A stretch of 64,000 nucleotides of DNA from Acinetobacter brisouisimilis. GTDB taxonomy: Bacteria; Pseudomonadota; Gammaproteobacteria; Pseudomonadales; Moraxellaceae. The notes beneath the pieces are model-generated. The model saw only the letters and a list, made by a program, of their open reading frames with translations. It made no database searches and was not told the origin of the DNA. The stretch covers positions 248,001 to 312,000 of the forward strand of contig NZ_KB851218.1 in NCBI RefSeq assembly GCF_000368265.1, in the 5' to 3' direction. The first letter of the stretch is position 1. Every line of letters begins with the position of its first letter. The translations under genes were made by a program, and so were the position numbers. This document shows, piece by piece, positions 1 through 11,337 of the stretch.

Positions 1-1448
1 AAAGCGACTATCAACATCTCGGGGTGTATCTTTTCACCCTGTTGGCTTATTCATTTTTAGGCACTTTACAGTTACTTGCACTGAAACTTTTTCCGATTGC
101 ACTGCCTAGACAGCTGCTCTTGATCAGCCTGATCGATGTGGGGTGTTTCTCTAGCCTGACTTTTGCAATGGGTGGCCCGACCCTACATATCGGCTTACTG
201 TTTGTTATTACCATTTTCGTTACTAATCTACTCATTAGCCGGAGTCAGGCGTTCAGTATTACGCTACTTTCAGTGATCTCTGTACTCTACCTGCAACTTT
301 TTGGTAGCTGGTTCATGACCTCCGACCTGAGTAAAATCGGAAATAGTACGTTACTTGCCTTTTTATTTTTTGTGGTCTATCTGACTGGGCAATTTGCAGT
401 ACAACGCTTTCGGTTACTCGAAAATATCAGTATTTCCCAGTCATTAGAATTATTACAATTACAAAATATTAATCGCTATATCCTCGAACAAATTGATATG
501 GGTTATCTGGCCATTGATGAAAAAATGCAAGTGGTGCTGAGTAACCCTGCAGCTTATACGCTGCTTGGTATTCCAGCACTAATGGTTTTTCGCTCTGCTC
601 CTTTACAAGAAATTCAGCCTGATTTGTATCAATATTTACAGCTAAACTCAGCTAAACAAGGCGAGCGCTTTATTTTTGAAACAATGCAGTCCCGCTATAG
701 CAGCATTCATATTCGGGTACAAAAGCTGGAACTGCCACAGCAGACCCTAACTCTGTTTGTCATGCAGGACGCACAGAAAATCAACCAGCAAGTCCAGCAA
801 CTTAAACTGGCTGCGCTTGGACAACTTTCCGCAAGTATTGCCCATGAAATTCGTAACCCGCTTGCCAGTATTGTACAAGCCAATAATCTGTTGACTGATG
901 CTGATAGCGAGCAACACTCAATGCTGATCAATATGATCCAGAAACAGGCTCAACGTATTGATCATATTATTCAGTCAACCCTGAATATGGCGCATAATCA
1001 GGCGACATTGCCGATTGATATTCAGCTCAAACAATTTTTACCGCAACTGGTGCTTGAAGATCTATATGAAGTTCATCATAAAATTATTGTTGAAGTTCGA
1101 GATGCTGTACTCATTTCATTTGATGAAGCACAGCTTCGCCAAGTGCTAATCAATCTGATTCGCAACGCATTGCGCCACACTGCGCCAGAAAAACCTCAGA
1201 TTTATGTGTATGCCTATAAACAAGATGGCTATGCTTTTATTGATGTGATTGATTTTGGAGAAGGAATTACTGCGGATAAAGTACACAGCCTATTCCATCC
1301 ATTTTTTACTACACAAATTGATGGAACGGGTTTAGGGTTATACCTTTCACGTAGTTTTTGTGAAGCAAATCAGGCAAAATTAAGTTATGTTAAATTACAA
1401 GACGGTACTTGTTTCCGCATTGAATGCCCTGCCATTCAAATACAATAA
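1..1448 (+). CDS. pilS: PilS, sensor histidine kinase of type IV pilus control (5' end missing)
   Basis: Membrane-bound sensor kinase that phosphorylates PilR and so sets pilin transcription. The reading frame is open to the window edge (in frame from base 3), so the GTG at 24 is probably internal and the first membrane segments are lost. The visible N-terminal third is strongly hydrophobic with several membrane helices. A PAS-like stretch follows, then the H-box AHEIRNPLAS with its phospho-accepting His codon at 843-845. The C-terminal ATPase domain has an N-box (LINLIRNALRH), DFGEGI and GTGLGL glycine boxes. pilR follows 18 bases downstream, the usual pilSR pairing. The family assignment rests on this architecture plus the neighbour. 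Confidence 0.9.
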   Translation, partial: SDYQHLGVYLFTLLAYSFLGTLQLLALKLFPIALPRQLLLISLIDVGCFSSLTFAMGGPTLHIGLLFVITIFVTNLLISRSQAFSITLLSVISVLYLQLFGSWFMTSDLSKIGNSTLLAFLFFVVYLTGQFAVQRFRLLENISISQSLELLQLQNINRYILEQIDMGYLAIDEKMQVVLSNPAAYTLLGIPALMVFRSAPLQEIQPDLYQYLQLNSAKQGERFIFETMQSRYSSIHIRVQKLELPQQTLTLFVMQDAQKINQQVQQLKLAALGQLSASIAHEIRNPLASIVQANNLLTDADSEQHSMLINMIQKQAQRIDHIIQSTLNMAHNQATLPIDIQLKQFLPQLVLEDLYEVHHKIIVEVRDAVLISFDEAQLRQVLINLIRNALRHTAPEKPQIYVYAYKQDGYAFIDVIDFGEGITADKVHSLFHPFFTTQIDGTGLGLYLSRSFCEANQAKLSYVKLQDGTCFRIECPAIQIQ

Positions 1449-1466
1449 ATAAGTCATTGGAGCATT

Positions 1467-2921
1467 ATGACAACCCAGCAACCACGCGTGCTTCTGGTCG
1501 ATGATGAAAAAGATTTATGCATGCTCATGCAGATGAGTCTAAAGCGTATCGGGATTCAAGCCGAAGTAGCCTATAACATTACACAAGCCAAACAACAGCT
1601 AAAGGCTCAACGTTTTGATGCCTGCTTAACCGATTTAAACCTTCCAGATGGTGATGGTATCCAACTGGTACGACATGTCACTGAATATTATCCCAATACA
1701 CCCATTGCGGTGATTACGGCGTATGGCAATATGGAAATTGCAATTGCAGCACTCAAAGCAGGCGCTTTTGACTTCGTAAGCAAGCCTGTCCGCTCTGAAG
1801 ATTTACAACAACTCTTAGAAAAAGCAATTATTCCAAATGAAGACAATAGTCACTTAACAGCCTCCTCTGCTATTGAAGAACGTATGTTAATTGGCAGCTC
1901 TGAAGTGATTCAACAGCTCAAACATACCATTCGCAAAATCTCAAAAACTCAAGCACCTGTATTTATTACAGGTGAATCAGGCACGGGCAAAGAAGTCGTG
2001 GCTAACCTGATTCATTCTCTAAGCAACCGCAAGAATGGCCCCTTTGTCCCGATTAACTGCGGTGCAATTCCTGTTGAGCTGATGGAAAGTGAACTGTTTG
2101 GACATAAAAAAGGCAGCTTTACCAATGCAACCCAAGACAAGCAAGGACTGATTCAGGCTGCACATGGTGGCAGTCTATTTCTCGATGAGATTGCCGAGTT
2201 ACCCATGAACATGCAGGTCAAACTGTTACGTGCTGTTCAGGAAAAGAAGATTCGCCCCATTGGTAGCGATGTCGAAATTGCTGTAGATTTTCGCATTATC
2301 AGTGCAACCCACCAAAATCTGGAAACGCTGATTCAACAAGGAAAGTTTCGCCAAGACTTATTTTTCCGCTTACATGTAATGGACATTCGTCTGCCACCTT
2401 TACGGGAGCGCGGACAAGATATTTTAGAACTTGCCCATTATTTTATTCAGAAAATCTGCCAGGAATGGCAAATTCCAAATAAGCAGCTTACGCTTACAGC
2501 TCAACAATTTTTACTTGAACAGAGATTTTCAGGCAATGTCCGTGAACTGCGCAATATTATTGAACGGGCATTAACACTTAGTGATTCCACTGTGATTGAT
2601 ATTCAACATATCCGATATCATTCTGAGTCGAGGTTAAGCTCACAAACGAGCAACCCGACAATAGTCAAAGTGGCTGAACCTGAAGCAAAACCTATCTCTC
2701 ATCCGAATGAAAACCTTACGCTACGTCAGCGTTTCAAATTACCTGAAGAGGGCTTAGAAGCCTATCTGGAAAGTATTGAAAAAAATATTTTACTGAATGC
2801 TTTAGAAATGACTCACTGGAACCGCACGATGGCAGCCAAAAAGCTACAAATGTCATTTCGTTCATTACGCTATCGCCTGAAAAAATTTGGGCTAGATATC
2901 GAAGGCGATGAAGACAGCTAA
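1467..2921 (+). CDS. pilR: PilR, NtrC-type sigma54-dependent response regulator
   Basis: Cytoplasmic activator of sigma54 promoters, in this family chiefly that of the major pilin. A receiver domain occupies about residues 7-120 with phospho-acceptor D56 (CLTDLNLP). The AAA+ domain has Walker A GESGTGKE and Walker B LFLDEIAE. A C-terminal Fis-type helix-turn-helix ends the protein (NRTMAAKKLQMSFRSLRYRL). The loop that contacts sigma54, normally GAFTGA, reads GSFTNA at residues 216-221, so the second Gly is replaced by Asn. At 484 residues the length is usual. It follows pilS by 18 bases with a GGAG just before the ATG, so the two are surely co-transcribed. Confidence 0.93.
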   Translation: MTTQQPRVLLVDDEKDLCMLMQMSLKRIGIQAEVAYNITQAKQQLKAQRFDACLTDLNLPDGDGIQLVRHVTEYYPNTPIAVITAYGNMEIAIAALKAGAFDFVSKPVRSEDLQQLLEKAIIPNEDNSHLTASSAIEERMLIGSSEVIQQLKHTIRKISKTQAPVFITGESGTGKEVVANLIHSLSNRKNGPFVPINCGAIPVELMESELFGHKKGSFTNATQDKQGLIQAAHGGSLFLDEIAELPMNMQVKLLRAVQEKKIRPIGSDVEIAVDFRIISATHQNLETLIQQGKFRQDLFFRLHVMDIRLPPLRERGQDILELAHYFIQKICQEWQIPNKQLTLTAQQFLLEQRFSGNVRELRNIIERALTLSDSTVIDIQHIRYHSESRLSSQTSNPTIVKVAEPEAKPISHPNENLTLRQRFKLPEEGLEAYLESIEKNILLNALEMTHWNRTMAAKKLQMSFRSLRYRLKKFGLDIEGDEDS

Positions 2922-2952
2922 ATACTGTCTTTATTTTTATTATTGTGGTCTG

Positions 2953-4146
2953 TTAGCGATGCTTGAGTAAAATCTCGGCGACATTCTCGATATATAAATC
3001 GTCACGCATATCGATTGGCAACGCATAAAGCTGGTTGGGCTGAATGCCCTGCCCATCAATCATACTGCCTTTCGGCGTATAGTAATGAGAAACTGTCATT
3101 TGTAATGCTGCGCCACTTGGCAATGGGAATAACTTTTGCACAACCCCTTTTCCATAGCTTTTCTCACCAATCACCCAAGCACGTCCATGATCCTTTAAAG
3201 CCGCGCTAAAAACTTCTGCGGCTGATGCCGAGCGACCATTAATCAACAGCCCCAATTTAATATTGCTAAATTTATTACCAGGGAGTGCCTGAAAGGTCTG
3301 ATCACCTTCTGAACGGCTTTTGGTCGTGACAATGATGCCATTATTTAAAAACAGATCAGCGGTTTCAACTGCTGCAGACAGTAACCCACCGGGGTTATTT
3401 CTGAGGTCAATTAAAATCGCTTTTAAACGGCTGGACGGATATTGCTCGATAATATTTTTGATTTCGCTCGCAGTTTCCTGTTGAAATACAGGAACTTTAA
3501 TCACCAAAACCTGATTGTGTAAAAGTGTCGATGACACTGCAACATCTACTTTTTTATTACGAACAATCGTGACAGGCTGCCCAACAGGCGCTGTCTGCAC
3601 CGTTAGAACTGTTCCGATTGAACCATATAACAAGTTACGAACTTGCTCATGATTGAGATCTTTTAATTCCTGATTATCAATTTTATAGACCGTCATACCA
3701 TTATGCAGTCCAAGTTTGACGGAATCTGAACTCTCTTTCAGCCCTTGAATCAGCCACTGACGGCGCAATTTATCAAAAATTAAATCAAAGTCAACAGAAG
3801 CAACATCACCCTCAGTATATTGCATTAATTGGCGATAATCTTCGGGAGAAAGGTAGCGAGAATAGCGATCTAACCCACCTACCAAGCCCTTGATGGCTTG
3901 TTCAAATAGCGCATCATCTGACTTTTCAGTGACGTAGTTATCTTTGACAATACTGTAAATCTGCACAAATTTCTGAATCGAATCGACAGGAATCTCCTTA
4001 TTAGAAGACGATTCCGAGCCATCAGTGTCATAGTCAAGACTGGCATCAGCTTCTGTTGAAGCTGAATTTGCAGCATAAACAGGATGATTCAAATAGCAGA
4101 GTGTTAAACTGGTCGCTAAAAATACCTGCCTGATTTTTTGAATCAT
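2953..4146 (-). CDS. ctpA: CtpA, S41-family C-terminal processing protease
   Basis: Periplasmic serine protease of the tail-specific protease family, which trims or degrades envelope proteins from their C-termini. An N-terminal signal peptide (about residues 1-25, ending near VYAA) exports it. A PDZ-like region is visible around residues 120-200 (GLHNGMTVYKID). The protease domain carries DLRNNPGG and the Ser-Lys dyad, S308 in GRSASAAE and K333 in SYGKG, with the 25-residue spacing seen in the family. At 397 residues it is the short CtpA form. It lies 13 bases after gpmI on the same strand, an arrangement common in proteobacteria, and is convergent with pilR. Confidence 0.88.
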   Translation of the reverse strand: MIQKIRQVFLATSLTLCYLNHPVYAANSASTEADASLDYDTDGSESSSNKEIPVDSIQKFVQIYSIVKDNYVTEKSDDALFEQAIKGLVGGLDRYSRYLSPEDYRQLMQYTEGDVASVDFDLIFDKLRRQWLIQGLKESSDSVKLGLHNGMTVYKIDNQELKDLNHEQVRNLLYGSIGTVLTVQTAPVGQPVTIVRNKKVDVAVSSTLLHNQVLVIKVPVFQQETASEIKNIIEQYPSSRLKAILIDLRNNPGGLLSAAVETADLFLNNGIIVTTKSRSEGDQTFQALPGNKFSNIKLGLLINGRSASAAEVFSAALKDHGRAWVIGEKSYGKGVVQKLFPLPSGAALQMTVSHYYTPKGSMIDGQGIQPNQLYALPIDMRDDLYIENVAEILLKHR

Positions 4147-4159
4147 CCATCCACCTTTT

Positions 4160-5707
4160 TTATGCTTGTAATGTAATTAAATTGCGACCTTGCATTTCCA
4201 TCGGAACAGGAATATTCATTAAATGCAATAATGTCGGCGCAACATCTGCCAAAACACCGCCTTCAGCAATCACTGCTTGCATTGGACCAACGTAGATAAA
4301 TGGTACAAGCTCAGTGGTATGTTGGGTATGCACCTGACCACTTTCGTAGTCTTGCATTTGCTCAACATTCCCATGATCGGCAGTAATCAGCATGTGCCCA
4401 TGATTTGCCATTACCGCGTCATAAACACGACCTAAGCAGGTATCTACAGCTTCAACAGCTTTCACTGCAGCATTAAAAATACCCGTATGCCCAACCATAT
4501 CGCCATTGGCATAGTTCACGACCAACAAGTCATATTCACCTGAATTAATCGCTTTCACCAATTCATCAGTCACTTCATAAGCGCTCATTTCTGGTTTAAG
4601 GTCATAGGTTGCAACATTTGGCGATGGAATCAAGATACGCTTTTCACCAGGATATTCATCTTCACGACCACCACTGAAGAAGAATGTTACATGGGCATAT
4701 TTTTCAGTTTCCGCGATACGTAGCTGGGTTTTGCCCAAGTTAGATAAGTATTCGCCAATTGAATTGTGCAAGGCTTCAGGCATATAGGCAACGGGTGCAT
4801 CAATGCTGGCTTGGTAACGGGTCAGCATTACGTATTTTGCCAGTTGTGGCACAACTTTCCGTTGGAATCCTGTGAAGTCTTTTTCAACAAATGCACGGGT
4901 CAACTCTCGCGCACGGTCAGCACGGAAGTTCATGAATACGACACTGTCGCCATCTTGAATGGCAGCTACATCGCCTACTCGGGTTGCTTTAACAAACTCA
5001 TCGCTTTCTTCAGCGGCATAAGCTTGTGCCAAGCCTTCAGTTGCTGTCGCAACTACACGGACTGCTTCACCTTCGGTCAGTAAACGATACGCTTGTTCAA
5101 CGCGATCCCAACGATTGTCGCGATCCATAGCGAAGTAACGACCAATCATTGTCGCAATACGACCTTGATTTGGGTATTGAGCAAAGACTGCATCGAGTTT
5201 TTGTAAAGAGGGTTCAGCACTGCGTGGCGGGGTATCACGACCATCTAAAAATGCATGTAGATAAACTTTTGCACCACGTTTAAGTGCCAACTCACACATC
5301 GCAACGATATGGTCTTCATGCGAATGCACGCCACCTTCTGACAAAAGTCCCATAATGTGGACTGCACCACCTGTTGCTTTGGCTTTCTCAACAGCATCGA
5401 CCAAAACTTCATGCTCAAAGAATGCCCCAGTACGGATATCTTTGGTGATACGGGTAAAGTCCTGATACAACACACGACCTGCACCCAAGTTCATATGTCC
5501 AACTTCAGAGTTACCCATTTGCCCATCTGGTAAACCGACATCTTCGCCAGAACCTGAAATTAAGCTATGCGGATGCTTGGCTTGCATTGCAGTCAAATTA
5601 GGTGTTTTTGCTGCCAAGAAAGCATTGTCTTGAATCGCTTCACGATGCCCCACACCATCCATAATCACCAAGACATGAGGAATCTTAGCTGCCTTCGCAT
5701 CCGTCAT
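4160..5707 (-). CDS. gpmI: 2,3-bisphosphoglycerate-independent phosphoglycerate mutase
   Basis: Interconverts 3- and 2-phosphoglycerate in glycolysis and gluconeogenesis, using two Mn ions and a phosphoserine intermediate. The frame is open ten codons further upstream, but the ATG at 5707 ([11 protein letters not shown]) has a purine-rich GAAAGAGAG site before it and gives the usual 515 residues. Alkaline-phosphatase-fold metal ligands are visible in VIMDGVG (D17) and TADHGN. The nucleophile is S67 in [10 protein letters not shown]. The substrate-binding insertion contains GRDTPPRSA. ctpA follows closely and is probably read from the same transcript. Confidence 0.95.
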   Translation of the reverse strand: MTDAKAAKIPHVLVIMDGVGHREAIQDNAFLAAKTPNLTAMQAKHPHSLISGSGEDVGLPDGQMGNSEVGHMNLGAGRVLYQDFTRITKDIRTGAFFEHEVLVDAVEKAKATGGAVHIMGLLSEGGVHSHEDHIVAMCELALKRGAKVYLHAFLDGRDTPPRSAEPSLQKLDAVFAQYPNQGRIATMIGRYFAMDRDNRWDRVEQAYRLLTEGEAVRVVATATEGLAQAYAAEESDEFVKATRVGDVAAIQDGDSVVFMNFRADRARELTRAFVEKDFTGFQRKVVPQLAKYVMLTRYQASIDAPVAYMPEALHNSIGEYLSNLGKTQLRIAETEKYAHVTFFFSGGREDEYPGEKRILIPSPNVATYDLKPEMSAYEVTDELVKAINSGEYDLLVVNYANGDMVGHTGIFNAAVKAVEAVDTCLGRVYDAVMANHGHMLITADHGNVEQMQDYESGQVHTQHTTELVPFIYVGPMQAVIAEGGVLADVAPTLLHLMNIPVPMEMQGRNLITLQA

Positions 5708-5807
5708 TTTGAACTCTCTTTCAGTTGTCAATTGCATGCGCGCATTTTACCTAATTTTTAAGCAATTCTCCATCGACTAAAAATTGATGATCCTTCTCAC
5801 ATCAATA

Positions 5808-6881
5808 TTATTTGGCGCGATTGAGTAAGTATCCACCTGCGATAAAGATCAGGATAATCGGAACAAATACAAACCATGCAGGCGACGGCGAATAAACCAG
5901 ACTCGCATAACCCAAAAAGTCCTGCATATAATAAAAGCCGAGACCAATAAACAAGGCAATCACCAAGCGAAAGCCCATCGACTGTTGGCGCAATGGTCCA
6001 AAAATAAATGAACAAGCAATCACCACCAGCGCAATCAAGGAAAATGGCATAGCGACTTTTTTCCAGAATGCCAACTGATACGTTTTTGGCACTTGGCTAT
6101 AGACTGACAAATAATTTATAAATGAAACTAACTGGCTTGGTGCTAACTCTTCTGGGTCAATCGTCACCATATGCACATATTTAGGCTGTAAAGCCAAAGT
6201 CAGTGGTAACTGCGCCGATTCAATTAAATTCGCATCGCCATTTGGCTGAACCTGCATTTGCTGGCTTTGCTTCAAATCCCATTGTCTGGTACTGCTGCTA
6301 TATTGACCCTGCTCAGCATTCAACACACTTTTTAAGCGATAATTAGCATCAAAATCCAGAACCTGAATATTGCGTAAAATGCCTTGTGAATTGGCATAGT
6401 TAATATAAATAAAGCGCTGCCCTTCACGTGTCCAGTAACCTTTCACTTCACCTAAGGCCGCAACCGTTTGGTGTTTCTTAATACTGTCCGCTTTTTCACT
6501 GCTATAGGGAATCGCCCACTGACTCAGCGCAAATGCCAAAATCACCAGTAACATGGCTGAACGTACCAGCCATCCCACAATCCGCCATAAGCTAATCCCA
6601 ACAGAACGCATCACAATCAGTTCACTGTTTGATGCCAGTGTGCCTAAACCAATCACTGAGCCAATCAATGCAGAAATCGGTAAAATCTGATACAGATAAT
6701 AAGGTGTATTCCAAAAGACATATTGAATGGCCTGCCAAGCGTTATAATCACTTTTGAGTTCACTCAGCTCCGCCAAATAGGTAAACAGAAACTGTAACAA
6801 GGTCAGTATAGCCGTAGCCCCTAACATGGCTAAAGTGGAGGTTTTCGTCACATGCTTAGCGACTAGACGACGTGCGAACAT
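5808..6881 (-). CDS. lptG: LptG, inner-membrane permease of the LPS exporter
   Basis: Forms with LptF and the ATPase LptB the ABC complex that extracts lipopolysaccharide (lipooligosaccharide in Acinetobacter) from the inner membrane and feeds the LptC-LptA bridge. The 357-residue protein has the family layout: three N-terminal membrane helices, a periplasmic domain of about 150 residues (around 105-260), then three C-terminal helices. The N-terminus MFARRLVAKHV resembles the coupling-helix start of YjgQ/LptG. It lies 10 bases downstream of lptF, so the pair is an operon. The assignment as LptG rather than LptF is from order and length. Confidence 0.9.
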   Translation of the reverse strand: MFARRLVAKHVTKTSTLAMLGATAILTLLQFLFTYLAELSELKSDYNAWQAIQYVFWNTPYYLYQILPISALIGSVIGLGTLASNSELIVMRSVGISLWRIVGWLVRSAMLLVILAFALSQWAIPYSSEKADSIKKHQTVAALGEVKGYWTREGQRFIYINYANSQGILRNIQVLDFDANYRLKSVLNAEQGQYSSSTRQWDLKQSQQMQVQPNGDANLIESAQLPLTLALQPKYVHMVTIDPEELAPSQLVSFINYLSVYSQVPKTYQLAFWKKVAMPFSLIALVVIACSFIFGPLRQQSMGFRLVIALFIGLGFYYMQDFLGYASLVYSPSPAWFVFVPIILIFIAGGYLLNRAK

Positions 6882-6891
6882 TAGCTTAACC

Positions 6892-7983
6892 TCACTTGCT
6901 CAATTTAAGTTTTAACTTCGGCGCAAGGTTCGGTTTGCGCAAAAATAATATCGTGACAAAAGCATATCCAAATATCACGGCGGGATACGCCCAAATACTT
7001 AACTGATCTTTGGTAATACGGGTTTTGACGGCCATCAATGCCACAATCAAACTGGCAAAAATCAAAATAGCAGGCAATAAACGATAGTAACGTCCCTGAC
7101 GTGGGTTCACTTCAGACAATGCCGTTGCGAGCAGTAATGCCACAACAATTGCAAATGGCACACACAAACGCCAACCGAGTTCACTTTGTACAACAGGGTT
7201 TTGACGTTTCTCCCAAAGCTGTTCTAAACGCATCGACTCTGCTTTATCACCCGAAATATCGGCTTCTTTATTATTTTCAATTCTTAAACGATAACTTTTA
7301 AATTCAGCCTGCGTATAACGTGGCTGTCCTGGATAAATTTCATAACGGCGACCGTCAATCAAATCCACCACACTGGCCGTGTCATTGGGAATCTCTACGC
7401 GAGTTGCTTCACGCGCCAAAATGACCACATCAGGTTTACCCTCTTTGGTTGCACGTTGATAAAACACAATATCGCGCAAATTTTTACGGTCTTCTGACAG
7501 ATCACTGGCATAAATCGTATAAGCACCAGAAGAAACAAATTCTTTGGGGCGTACCAGATCAAAGCCTGTGCGTACAGCCTGTGTGCTCGACAGCTGTTCA
7601 AATTTACGTAGTCCCCACGGCGACACCCACACCATCATGACAAGCTGCACGATCAGAAAAACAACCGTAAGCGGTGCAAGTAAACGTGCCAACTGGTTGC
7701 GACTCACGCCACTGGCATTGAGCACGGCCATCTCATGATCAATATACAAACGCCCAAACACCAGCATCAAGCCAATAAAAAAGCCCAATGGCATAATCAG
7801 GGTTAAAAATTCAGGTAATCGATAGCCAATAATGCTAAATAAGATATTGGCATCTATACGACCTTGAGCAGCAATACCAAAATATTTGATTAAGCGACCG
7901 CCCATCATGATTAATGTGAGTAAGGCGATGACGACCAAAGAAGTCTCCATAACCTGCTTAACAAGATAACGTCGAATAATCAA
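6892..7983 (-). CDS. lptF: LptF, inner-membrane permease of the LPS exporter
   Basis: Partner of LptG in the LptB2FG transporter. The 363-residue sequence begins MIIRRYLVKQV, typical of YjgP/LptF. It has three N-terminal helices, a periplasmic jelly-roll domain (about residues 120-265, with RRYEIYPGQPRYT) and three C-terminal helices. It is first in the lptFG operon and divergent from pepA across about 156 bases that must hold both promoters. The lptFG / pepA-holC divergent arrangement is conserved in gammaproteobacteria, which supports all four calls. Confidence 0.92.
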   Translation of the reverse strand: MIIRRYLVKQVMETSLVVIALLTLIMMGGRLIKYFGIAAQGRIDANILFSIIGYRLPEFLTLIMPLGFFIGLMLVFGRLYIDHEMAVLNASGVSRNQLARLLAPLTVVFLIVQLVMMVWVSPWGLRKFEQLSSTQAVRTGFDLVRPKEFVSSGAYTIYASDLSEDRKNLRDIVFYQRATKEGKPDVVILAREATRVEIPNDTASVVDLIDGRRYEIYPGQPRYTQAEFKSYRLRIENNKEADISGDKAESMRLEQLWEKRQNPVVQSELGWRLCVPFAIVVALLLATALSEVNPRQGRYYRLLPAILIFASLIVALMAVKTRITKDQLSIWAYPAVIFGYAFVTILFLRKPNLAPKLKLKLSK

Positions 7984-8133
7984 AGGAAGCTTCCGTTAAA
8001 AATGAAAACATGACTGATGAATAGTTTAACCCAATAGCCAGCAGAAAAAACCCATACTTGTATTGCACATTGCAACCTGATCCAGTGTAATGTTGCAATC
8101 GTTTAAATTCCGCAAACATCAATAGGCATCTAA

Positions 8134-9973
<1,840 letters not shown>

Positions 9974-10006
9974 TATAAACCAATGTGTTATTTTGAGGAG
10001 TGAAAT

Positions 10007-10627
10007 GTGGCGTTAGATGTTGGAGCAGATTTTGAAAAGCGTTGGCTCAATGCACCACAAGCTGTTCGCCAAACTTATATCGATGATCTGACTCGTATTT
10101 GTGAATTATTTTCGAACGATGTGCGTTTAGAAGACTGGCTGTCTAAAAATAAACAAGCCCAGCTCCAGTCCTATGAAACCATCGAAAATGCCTACGCCGA
10201 ACTCAAGGCACAGCTCCTTGAGGAAGCACGTATTCGCCGTCAACATGCCTTGGAACAATCTTTGGCAAAAAAGCGCGCCCAGCAACAGGCGTATATTGAT
10301 GACCTGCAACTGGATGAACGCTTGCAACAACAGGCACAAACTCAACAATTACAAGCATTGCAGCAACAACTTGGTCAGGAAAGTCTGGCATATACTGAAC
10401 GTTATACCACGACACCAAAACTACGTTTTGAAGCGACCAGAAACAGTGTCATTAGTCCTGAAATCCAGCATGCGCTAGATAACTTAAAAATTCGGTTAGA
10501 ACTTGAAGCTGAAAGTTTAATTGAGCAGATTCAGCAAAGCGTAAATCACCTCAATCAAAAAATTCAGCAAGCCGCCGATGAAGAAATCCGCTACTTGCTG
10601 GAACAGCATCCTTCTTCAGATACTTAA
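10007..10627 (+). CDS. Unknown coiled-coil protein following holC
   Basis: A 206-residue protein that I do not recognise. The GTG start at 10007 is supported by GAGGAG eight bases upstream; an ATG two bases earlier is in another frame and stops at once. The N-terminal 60 residues are mixed and globular-looking. Residues about 60-130 are an Ala/Gln/Glu/Arg-rich heptad-like helix (QQQLGQ, LQQQAQTQQ), and a second helical stretch runs from 150 to the end. It has no signal peptide or membrane segment. It lies 33 bases after holC and ends in a strong terminator, so it is the last gene of the pepA-holC transcript. A structural or adaptor role in the cytoplasm is the most that can be guessed. Confidence 0.75.
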   Translation: MALDVGADFEKRWLNAPQAVRQTYIDDLTRICELFSNDVRLEDWLSKNKQAQLQSYETIENAYAELKAQLLEEARIRRQHALEQSLAKKRAQQQAYIDDLQLDERLQQQAQTQQLQALQQQLGQESLAYTERYTTTPKLRFEATRNSVISPEIQHALDNLKIRLELEAESLIEQIQQSVNHLNQKIQQAADEEIRYLLEQHPSSDT

Positions 10628-10658
10628 AAAAATCTCGGCAAATGCCGAGATTTTTTTT
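10626..10658. terminator. Bidirectional intrinsic terminator
   Basis: A perfect hairpin with a CTCGGC stem extended by A/T pairs and an AAAT loop, flanked by an A run on one side and a T run on the other, so it works for both strands. It ends the pepA-holC transcript and also the ribE operon. The ribE stop codon (10657-10659) overlaps the T run. Confidence 0.88.
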
Positions 10659-11316
10659 ATTTTAGAAAGCCATTTTCCGCTAGAAATGACATGCTAATGT
10701 TGGACTGTGTCTTTTGTTCAGCAGCTTTGTCACCCAACAATAAACGTTCGATATAACGTGCCAGCACATCTACTTCGAGATTGACTTTTGAACCTTGTTT
10801 CCACGTGCCAATATTGGTACGTTCCGCAGTATGTGGAATCAGGTTCAGACTTAAAATATTGCCACGTAAATGGTTAATCGTCAGGCTAATACCATCGACC
10901 GTAACCGAACCTTTTTCAGCCAGATACTTGGCAAGCTCGGCAGGCGCTGTCACTTCAAAATACAGGGAACGGGCATCTTCACGTACCAAAGTGATTTCAC
11001 CAATGCCATCGACATGTCCACTGACAATATGCCCGCCAAAACGGGTCGTTGGCAACATGGCTTTCTCGACATTGACTGCCTGCCCCACTTGCCATGTCCC
11101 TAATGTGGTACGGTTGAGACTTTCACGAGAGACATCCGCAGCATACCAGTTGTCACCCCACTCAATCACTGTCAGACAAATACCATTGGTCGCAATCGAA
11201 TCGCCCAAATGTACATCCGACATATCTAAATCGGTCTGAATTCGTAACCGCACATCACCACCCACATTTTGCAGGCTGGACACTTTACCTAGGCTTTCAA
11301 TAATTCCTGTAAACAT
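10657..11316 (-). CDS. ribE: Riboflavin synthase alpha chain
   Basis: Converts two molecules of 6,7-dimethyl-8-ribityllumazine into riboflavin and a pyrimidinedione, the last step of riboflavin synthesis. The 219 residues contain two tandem lumazine-binding domains: MFTGIIESLG with GDSIATNGICLTV in the first, and VSGHVDGIG with KGSVTVDGISLTI in the second. It is last in the nrdR-ribD-methylase-ribE run, 21 bases after the methylase. I saw no FMN riboswitch directly in front of it. Some naming schemes call this gene ribC. Confidence 0.93.
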   Translation of the reverse strand: MFTGIIESLGKVSSLQNVGGDVRLRIQTDLDMSDVHLGDSIATNGICLTVIEWGDNWYAADVSRESLNRTTLGTWQVGQAVNVEKAMLPTTRFGGHIVSGHVDGIGEITLVREDARSLYFEVTAPAELAKYLAEKGSVTVDGISLTINHLRGNILSLNLIPHTAERTNIGTWKQGSKVNLEVDVLARYIERLLLGDKAAEQKTQSNISMSFLAENGFLK

Positions 11317-11337
11317 AGTCTATTCTCTTTATTTTGC

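Noticed and set aside
11317..11337. FMN riboswitch before ribE
   Set aside because: The gap to the preceding gene is only 21 bases, far too short for that RNA.
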